Assembly (NCBI GenBank): GCA_902464035.1
Contig: CABQHT010000067.1
Span: 1 to 10,104 of the forward strand
Direction of reading: 5' to 3'
Origin: an uncultured Collinsella sp.
GTDB taxonomy: Bacteria > Actinomycetota > Coriobacteriia > Coriobacteriales > Coriobacteriaceae
DNA length: 10,104 bases
Under the pieces are notes generated by a model that saw nothing but the letters and a program-made list of their open reading frames with translations, had not been told where the DNA came from and searched no databases. Made by a program: the position numbers and the translations under genes. Shown piece by piece: positions 6,402 through 10,104 of the stretch (position 1 is its first letter; each line of letters begins with the position of its first letter).

Positions 6402-7943
6402 CTATTCCGCATCGACCACACGAAGCAGATATGCCACGCGCGTTGCGGCCGTGCATTTAAAACGCTCGTCCGCGCGAACGCCCGCGACCCATACTACGGC
6501 ACCTCCCGGAGCCGTTCTTACCACGGGTACGCCAGAGCGGTCTGAAACAGGAATGCGCGCCTCGTTTAACAGGTCTGACACTTTCTTGCTTCGGCCGTTC
6601 ATCCCCAACGGGCACATCACGTCTCCCGGCACAGGGCTATCCACCCACAGGCGCGCCGATCGTGCCTCGGTGGGAATCTCCCCGCGCGAGCCGGCTAACA
6701 TCCGCTCGCTATCGCGGTCGGCAAACCCCAGGGCCGCCGCATCCACCAAGGCCGCAACCTTTCCGGCAGCAGCAAGCTCGCGGGCACGGTGCACGATATC
6801 GCACCCCAGCTCCACAGCCATCGGCTCCGCTGTCAGCATATGCCCCGCCCCCAGCGGCAGACGACCGGGAACGGAGATCCAATCGGCCACTAAACCCTCG
6901 CGCGCCGCCGGGGCCTTGAACGCCAGCGTGCCAAACTCCACACGGGCATCAATTCCCGCAGGAAGCGTAACCGAGCCCGAGCCCGCAGCGACGCAGGCGA
7001 GCACGCGCTCCACGTGCCGCATCTCCGGTCGCGCGTCGGGATCGATGCGCTTAATCGCCAATCGCACGATACGCCGTGCAATCACAACCTCAGCGGCGGC
7101 AAGACGGCGCGCATCGAGCACAAGTGCGCCCGCCGCTTCCTTGCGCAGGCAGCTTCGAAACGCCTGTGCCGAAAGCTGGGAAAGAAAGGCGTCTTCGTCG
7201 CCCAGAATTTCGCAAGCGGCGCCAATCGTCTTACAGACGCTCGCGTTGCGCTGTGCCACCACCGGCATCACCCGATGGCGTACATAGTTGCGCAGGTACG
7301 AAACGTCCTCGTTGCTTTCATCTTCCCGCCATGGCTGACCGTGCACCTGCAGATAGCTCACGAGTTCATCGTGCGTGAGGTCGAGCAAGGGGCGAACCAC
7401 AATGTTCCGACGGCGCGGAATGCTCGATAGACCCGCGGGACCCGACCCTTTAATGGCATTCATCAAAAATGTTTCCGCGCGGTCCGACGAAGTATGCGCG
7501 GTACAGATACGAGCCGCCGTCCGCGGTGCGCCCGATTCGGCACAAAGTTCGCGAACGTATCTCCGTGCCGCGGCATAGCGCACCTCGCGAGCCGCAGCCT
7601 CGATATTGCCCGATTCGTCATCAAAATAGGCATGCTCAACACACAGCGGCAAACCGTATTGTGCGCACAGGTCACGTACAAAGGCCTCGTCGCCATCGGA
7701 TGCCTCCCCGCGCAGATGATGGTTTACATGCAGCACGTGCAATCGCTCGCGCGCAATGGGAGCGACGCCGCGCCCGTCCTGGATATCCAGCTTTGATGTG
7801 CAAGCCATAAGGAGCAGCGCCGTCGAGTCCGCACCGCCTGATACCATAAGCACTACGGGGGCAGCGGCCTGCCGCGTTGCCAGGGCGCTCTTATCCGTCC
7901 TCGGCGCGGCATGATGTCCATAGTGCTGAGATACCGTTGGCAT
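6402..7943 (-). CDS. tilS: tRNA(Ile)-lysidine synthetase
   Basis: Cytoplasmic N-type ATP-pyrophosphatase that attaches lysine to C34 of the CAU anticodon of a tRNA-Ile, changing its codon reading from AUG to AUA. It has 513 residues. Motifs: the P-loop SGGADST (35-41); VNHHLRG (73-79); AHTSSDRAET (149-158), equivalent to the family AHxxDDxxET with the first Asp replaced by Ser; KGSGPAGLSSI (165-175); and PWREDESN followed by RNYVRHRVMP (204-227). The C-terminal TilS domain is recognisable from VSDLLNEARIPVSDRSGVPVV (455-475). It is longer than many homologues, mostly in the middle helical region and an N-terminal extension of about 28 residues. The ATG at 7943 follows AGAGGAGGAAGCGA, a strong ribosome binding site. 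It is divergent from the MBL gene and upstream of hpt-ftsH. Confidence 0.95.
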   Translation of the reverse strand: MPTVSQHYGHHAAPRTDKSALATRQAAAPVVLMVSGGADSTALLLMACTSKLDIQDGRGVAPIARERLHVLHVNHHLRGEASDGDEAFVRDLCAQYGLPLCVEHAYFDDESGNIEAAAREVRYAAARRYVRELCAESGAPRTAARICTAHTSSDRAETFLMNAIKGSGPAGLSSIPRRRNIVVRPLLDLTHDELVSYLQVHGQPWREDESNEDVSYLRNYVRHRVMPVVAQRNASVCKTIGAACEILGDEDAFLSQLSAQAFRSCLRKEAAGALVLDARRLAAAEVVIARRIVRLAIKRIDPDARPEMRHVERVLACVAAGSGSVTLPAGIDARVEFGTLAFKAPAAREGLVADWISVPGRLPLGAGHMLTAEPMAVELGCDIVHRARELAAAGKVAALVDAAALGFADRDSERMLAGSRGEIPTEARSARLWVDSPVPGDVMCPLGMNGRSKKVSDLLNEARIPVSDRSGVPVVRTAPGGAVVWVAGVRADERFKCTAATRVAYLLRVVDAE

Positions 7944-7971
7944 TCGCTTCCTCCTCTATTCGTCCGCACTC

Positions 7972-7977
7972 ATTGTA
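7972..7977 (-). promoter_or_regulatory. Candidate -10 box for tilS
   Basis: TACAAT (minus strand, context GGATACAATGAG), 28 bp upstream of the tilS ATG in the 48-bp divergent gap. There is no good -35; it would fall inside the first codons of the MBL gene. On the opposite strand TATCCT (7976-7981) overlaps this box and could be a weak -10 for the MBL gene. Confidence 0.4.
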
Positions 7978-7991
7978 TCCTTTGGAATCTT

Positions 7992-8801
7992 ATGTCTCGC
8001 CTGCACCTTCATATCCTCGGCAGCGGCTCAAAAGGCAACTGCGCACTCGTCGAGGGACCTCAGGGGCTCATCATGATCGACAACGGCCTGTCCCGCCGCG
8101 AGACACTTAAACGCATGGCGGAGCTTGGCCTCTCGGCAGACGACGTCGCCGCTCTTGTAATCACCCATGAGCATGGTGACCATATCAAGGGGCTCGATGT
8201 ATGGTGCAAGCACTGGCATGGTCCCCTCTTTGCCAGCAGGGACACCCTTTCATGCAAAGAAAACCTCGCGCGCCTGCCCGTAGAGGAATTTGACCCCGGC
8301 GACACGCTCCCCATTGCCGGCATCCACGTGCAAACCTACTCAACATCGCACGATGTCATCAATCCTGTCGGCTATCGATTTAATGCTCTCGATGATTCCA
8401 TTGGGTTTGCCACCGACACCGGAGAGTTATCGAGCAAGGCCATAGGCATCCTCAAAGACTGTCGAGTTCTCGCGCTCGAAAGCAACCACGATGTAGCTAT
8501 GCTGCGCGAAGGAGCGTACCCCCGCTTTCTTCAGGAGCGCATCCTGTCCACAAAGGGGCACCTCTCCAACAACCAGGCCGCCGAAGCCGCGCGCGAACTT
8601 GTTACCGATCGCACCGAACAGCTCATCGCCATGCATATCAGCCAGGACAATAATCGTCCAAGCCTTACCGTCAAAAGCTATGCCAACGCGCTTGATGCAA
8701 GTCTCGATGATGAACTCGGCAGTTCTGCCACCCGTCTTCAAGGGCCACGGAAGCTCTCGATACGCCCTGCAAGTCAGTATCAACCGACAACTATTCAATA
8801 G
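7992..8801 (+). CDS. yycJ: MBL-fold metallohydrolase, YycJ/WalJ (VicX) family
   Basis: A 269-residue cytoplasmic metallo-beta-lactamase-fold protein. In Firmicutes the family member lies in the walRK operon and has been linked to cell-wall homeostasis and DNA repair; the exact biochemical role is uncertain. Motifs: SGSKGN (11-16), typical of this subfamily; the metal site THEHGDH (58-64); SH at 119-120; FATDTG (139-144) with D142; ESNHD (163-167); STKGHLSN (186-193); and MHISQDNN (214-221). Length matches the family (about 265). The start at 7992 was chosen because the fold begins at once. Upstream there is only a weak GGA at 7984-7986, so initiation may be weak or near-leaderless. No walR or walK is adjacent; its neighbours are divergent tilS and convergent hsp20. 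The family is secure, but the symbol is by family resemblance. Confidence 0.88.
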   Translation: MSRLHLHILGSGSKGNCALVEGPQGLIMIDNGLSRRETLKRMAELGLSADDVAALVITHEHGDHIKGLDVWCKHWHGPLFASRDTLSCKENLARLPVEEFDPGDTLPIAGIHVQTYSTSHDVINPVGYRFNALDDSIGFATDTGELSSKAIGILKDCRVLALESNHDVAMLREGAYPRFLQERILSTKGHLSNNQAAEAARELVTDRTEQLIAMHISQDNNRPSLTVKSYANALDASLDDELGSSATRLQGPRKLSIRPASQYQPTTIQ

Positions 8802-8817
8802 CCCCTCAAGACAACAA

Positions 8818-8849
8818 AAGGGGGCTGGGAATCACTTCCCAGCCCCCTT
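8818..8849. terminator. Bidirectional terminator between convergent yycJ and hsp20
   Basis: A perfect 14-bp inverted repeat, AAGGGGGCTGGGAA (8818-8831) / TTCCCAGCCCCCTT (8836-8849), with a TCAC loop. On the minus strand it is followed by TTGTTGTCTTG (the stem end plus this gives CCCCCTTTTGTTGTC), a reasonable U-tract for hsp20. On the plus strand the tail is only TTAACTCATAC. It lies 16 bp after the yycJ stop and 32 bp after the hsp20 stop. Confidence 0.85.
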
Positions 8850-8881
8850 AACTCATACTCTCGATTGAAGCAGAGCCATCG

Positions 8882-9313
8882 TTAGTCGATGGAGATCTTC
8901 GTGACGTTCTTCTTCTCGACGATCTTAGGAACCGTAACGGTGAGGATGCCGTCAGCATACTTTGCAGAGAGGCCCTCGCTCGAAGCGTCCTTCAGATATA
9001 CGCCACGCGTCGCGCTGTACGAGCTAAACTCCTTCTGGAGGAAGTTCTTACCCTCGTTTTCGGCGCTCTCCTCGACGTTCACGCTGATGGACAGGCGACC
9101 CTCATTGAGCTCAACGTCGATGTCATCCTTGGCGACACCGGTCAGATACGCCTTGACCTCGTAGCCATCGCCCTTGTCCTCGACATCAACGGGGAACGCC
9201 TTGGAAGCAATCGAGTTGTTTGCAAGATCGGTCATATCATCAAACAAATCGAACAGCGAGCTAGCAGAAGGACGAACGCCAAAAACCGAACGATAAGGAA
9301 CCATGCTTGCCAT
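8882..9313 (-). CDS. Small heat-shock protein, Hsp20/alpha-crystallin family
   Basis: A 143-residue ATP-independent holdase chaperone that binds unfolding proteins as cytoplasmic oligomers. An alpha-crystallin domain spans about 40-141. FPVDVEDKGDGYEVKAYLTGV (40-60) covers the first strands, and DDIDVELNEGRLSISVNVEE (63-82) follows. The family signature GILTVTVPK is at 122-130, with a short I-x-I-like C-terminal KISID. The N-terminal arm (1-39) carries the usual FDLFDDM amphipathic piece. The ATG at 9313 is preceded by AAGGAG with 8-nt spacing. An in-frame ATG at 9346 has no ribosome binding site and lies in the leader. No CIRCE or HAIR operator (HrcA or HspR targets) is recognisable upstream. 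The leader can instead fold over the ribosome binding site. Confidence 0.95.
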   Translation of the reverse strand: MASMVPYRSVFGVRPSASSLFDLFDDMTDLANNSIASKAFPVDVEDKGDGYEVKAYLTGVAKDDIDVELNEGRLSISVNVEESAENEGKNFLQKEFSSYSATRGVYLKDASSEGLSAKYADGILTVTVPKIVEKKNVTKISID

Positions 9314-9319
9314 GTTTAC

Positions 9320-9337
9320 CACTCCTTTTAAGGACTG
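9320..9337 (-). promoter_or_regulatory. Hairpin sequestering the hsp20 Shine-Dalgarno, possible RNA thermometer
   Basis: In the hsp20 leader (minus strand) CAGUCCU pairs with AGGAGUG around a UAAA loop: four UCCU/AGGA pairs, one G/G mismatch, then CA/UG. The AGGAG Shine-Dalgarno is entirely inside the 3' arm. The ATG begins 7 nt downstream of the hairpin. A weak anti-Shine-Dalgarno stem with a G/G mismatch in the leader of a small heat-shock gene is the layout of known ROSE-type and hsp17-type thermometers. Stability was judged by eye only. Confidence 0.4.
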
Positions 9338-9544
9338 CCGAGTCATCTTCTAGGTGACTGGGACTTCTTTTGACGCTGTTATATATGCCCAGCCGCTTCT
9401 TATATATACATCGACTATAAAGTTTTTTGAGTCTATTGATATAAGCATATCTAAGTCTGGTTGACTAAGGTTTTGTCTAATAAACGGAATTTGAACGAAG
9501 GCTTAAATAATGTATGCAATCCCATCAAAACTAGACGGCTGGCT

Positions 9545-9550
9545 TACAAT
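9545..9550 (+). promoter_or_regulatory. Candidate -10 box for the 9589 gene
   Basis: TACAAT in the context GGCTTACAATGGG, 38 bp upstream of the ATG at 9589, leaving a leader of about 30 nt that contains the AAGGG ribosome binding site. No clear -35 stands at 16-18 bp. Confidence 0.35.
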
Positions 9551-9588
9551 GGGCGCATACACGATATTGATGACGAGCTAAGGGCATC

Positions 9589-10056
9589 ATGGACGATCAA
9601 AAACAGGACAACACGTTTATGCCGGAGCAGGACGAAGCATCCAGCCCGCAACCGATTCGATTCCATCGCCCCCACATCTCGCAAGAGCCCATCAATGGCC
9701 CAGAGCCCAAATATGTGACAAGAAACCGATATCAAACGCTCGAAGAAGCCCAAACGGGACGTAAACATATGGGCGTTGCCTCGGGAGACCCTGTATATCT
9801 GAAAGACGCACCATTATCTAAAAACAGCGCAGCTAGTGATGAGCCGATGAAAGCATCCGCCGCTCATCAACAAAGAGGGCCTCGACCCAAGCAAACCTTG
9901 ACGCATTCGGCTCGCTATCTCGAGACTCCAAAACAGGGAAAATCAATCTTCGTTTCGTCAAGTAAACGACGCAAGCAGCATCAGCTGACAATCCTGCTTA
10001 TGATCATTGCGGCCATAGCAGTTGCCCTTGTTATACGATTTATTTTCTTTAAATAA
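9589..10056 (+). CDS. Uncharacterised 155-residue protein with one C-terminal membrane segment (tail-anchored type)
   Basis: I do not recognise the family. The ATG at 9589 follows AAGGG at 4-nt spacing. Residues 1-125 are hydrophilic and rich in Pro, Gln, Lys and Ser, and look largely disordered. One segment, RYQTLEEAQTGRKHMGVASG (47-66), may be structured, and a second short one is RYLETPKQGKSIFVSS (109-124). A basic patch KRRKQ (126-130) directly precedes a hydrophobic helix (about 132-154) that ends at the C-terminus with FIFFK. By the positive-inside rule the long N-terminal part should be cytoplasmic. There is no signal peptide, enzyme motif or cysteine. It is divergent from hsp20. Codon use is less GC-rich than in the neighbouring housekeeping genes, which could reflect a fast-evolving lineage-specific gene. 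Function unknown. Confidence 0.75.
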   Translation: MDDQKQDNTFMPEQDEASSPQPIRFHRPHISQEPINGPEPKYVTRNRYQTLEEAQTGRKHMGVASGDPVYLKDAPLSKNSAASDEPMKASAAHQQRGPRPKQTLTHSARYLETPKQGKSIFVSSSKRRKQHQLTILLMIIAAIAVALVIRFIFFK

Positions 10057-10104
10057 AGGCTCAATACCGAAAACAACAAGATCGTCTGGTGTAATTGAGT
10101 CATT
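10057..10104. other. Downstream flank at the window end, no gene seen
   Basis: 48 bases after the last stop. CTCAAT (10060-10065) and ATTGAG (10094-10099) could pair, with ACC/GGT just inside after a 3-nt bulge. The loop is about 19 nt and no T-run is visible before the window ends, so I do not call a terminator. Confidence 0.3.

Larger units (their letters stand above)
9314..9588. promoter_or_regulatory. AT-rich 275-bp divergent control region between hsp20 and the tail-anchored protein gene
   Basis: No coding capacity is seen. The AT content is clearly higher than in the flanking genes. Contents: the hsp20 leader with a possible AGTCATCT/AGGTGACT hairpin (9341-9359); two copies of TTATATATRC (9379-9388 and 9400-9409) set 21 bp apart; minus-strand -10 candidates (TATAGT 9419-9414 and the TATATA runs); an imperfect inverted repeat GATAT-AAGC-ATATC (9438-9451) flanked by TT/AA; an adjacent imperfect repeat TAAGTC-N5-GACTAA (9452-9468); and TACAAT (9545-9550) before the + strand gene. 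Which -10 drives hsp20 cannot be decided by eye. Confidence 0.5.

Noticed and set aside
6253..7287. A 344-codon open frame on the + strand, antisense to tilS
   Set aside because: The translation is Arg/Ser/Ala-rich low complexity typical of antisense frames. tilS on the other strand has all its motifs.
9314..9346. Longer start for hsp20, at the ATG at 9346
   Set aside because: No ribosome binding site precedes it. AAGGAG is correctly spaced for 9313, where family-like sequence begins.
9314..9480. CIRCE (HrcA) or HAIR (HspR) operator upstream of hsp20
   Set aside because: I looked on both strands for TTAGCACTC-N9-GAGTGCTAA and CTTGAGT-N7-ACTCAAG. Only fragments such as ACTCAA are present.
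10060..10099. CTCAAT/ATTGAG inverted repeat as a terminator for the 9589 gene
   Set aside because: The arms are short with a bulge and a large loop. The window ends before any T-run could be seen.

Overview
The window looks like ordinary chromosome from a moderately GC-rich actinobacterium of the Coriobacteriia, most like Collinsella. This rests on protein character, the Gram-positive style of the Hpt and YycJ-type proteins, strong AGGAGG-type ribosome binding sites and TACAAT-like -10 boxes. The genus is an inference from memory, not a computed placement. No prophage, CRISPR array, tRNA, rRNA, transposase or defence cassette is visible.

Layout, left to right. A 5'-truncated 23S rRNA uracil-5-methyltransferase (rlmD type, + strand, to 1137) converges on a minus-strand block across a GC-rich bidirectional terminator (1161-1200). 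The minus-strand block, read in its own direction from 7943 down to 1215, is tilS (tRNA-Ile lysidine synthetase), hpt (hypoxanthine phosphoribosyltransferase), ftsH (membrane AAA+ metalloprotease), a class I/II PLP aminotransferase and a PHP-family (YcdX-like) metallophosphatase. tilS-hpt-ftsH is a widely conserved bacterial neighbourhood. Here hpt and ftsH are separated by one base, whereas tilS and hpt are 147 bp apart with an extended -10 promoter candidate between them. A strong intrinsic terminator ends ftsH (3515-3554). Next to it lies a 26-bp perfect palindrome with a GNRA-capped tip (3445-3508), which looks like a REP/REPIN-type element. The aminotransferase and PHP genes appear to have their own promoters.

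Divergent from tilS is a YycJ/WalJ-type MBL-fold hydrolase (7992-8801, +). It converges on a small heat-shock protein gene (hsp20, 9313-8882, -) across a second GC-rich shared terminator (8818-8849). The last gene, divergent from hsp20, encodes a 155-residue unrecognised protein with a single C-terminal membrane segment (9589-10056, +). An AT-rich 275-bp control region with several small repeats lies between them.

Together the genes cover housekeeping functions: rRNA and tRNA modification, purine salvage, membrane protein quality control and chaperoning. The observations most worth a second look are the REP-like palindrome at 3445-3508, a short hairpin covering the hsp20 ribosome binding site (possible RNA thermometer), and the uncharacterised tail-anchored protein. 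I see no convincing evidence for a new multi-gene system.
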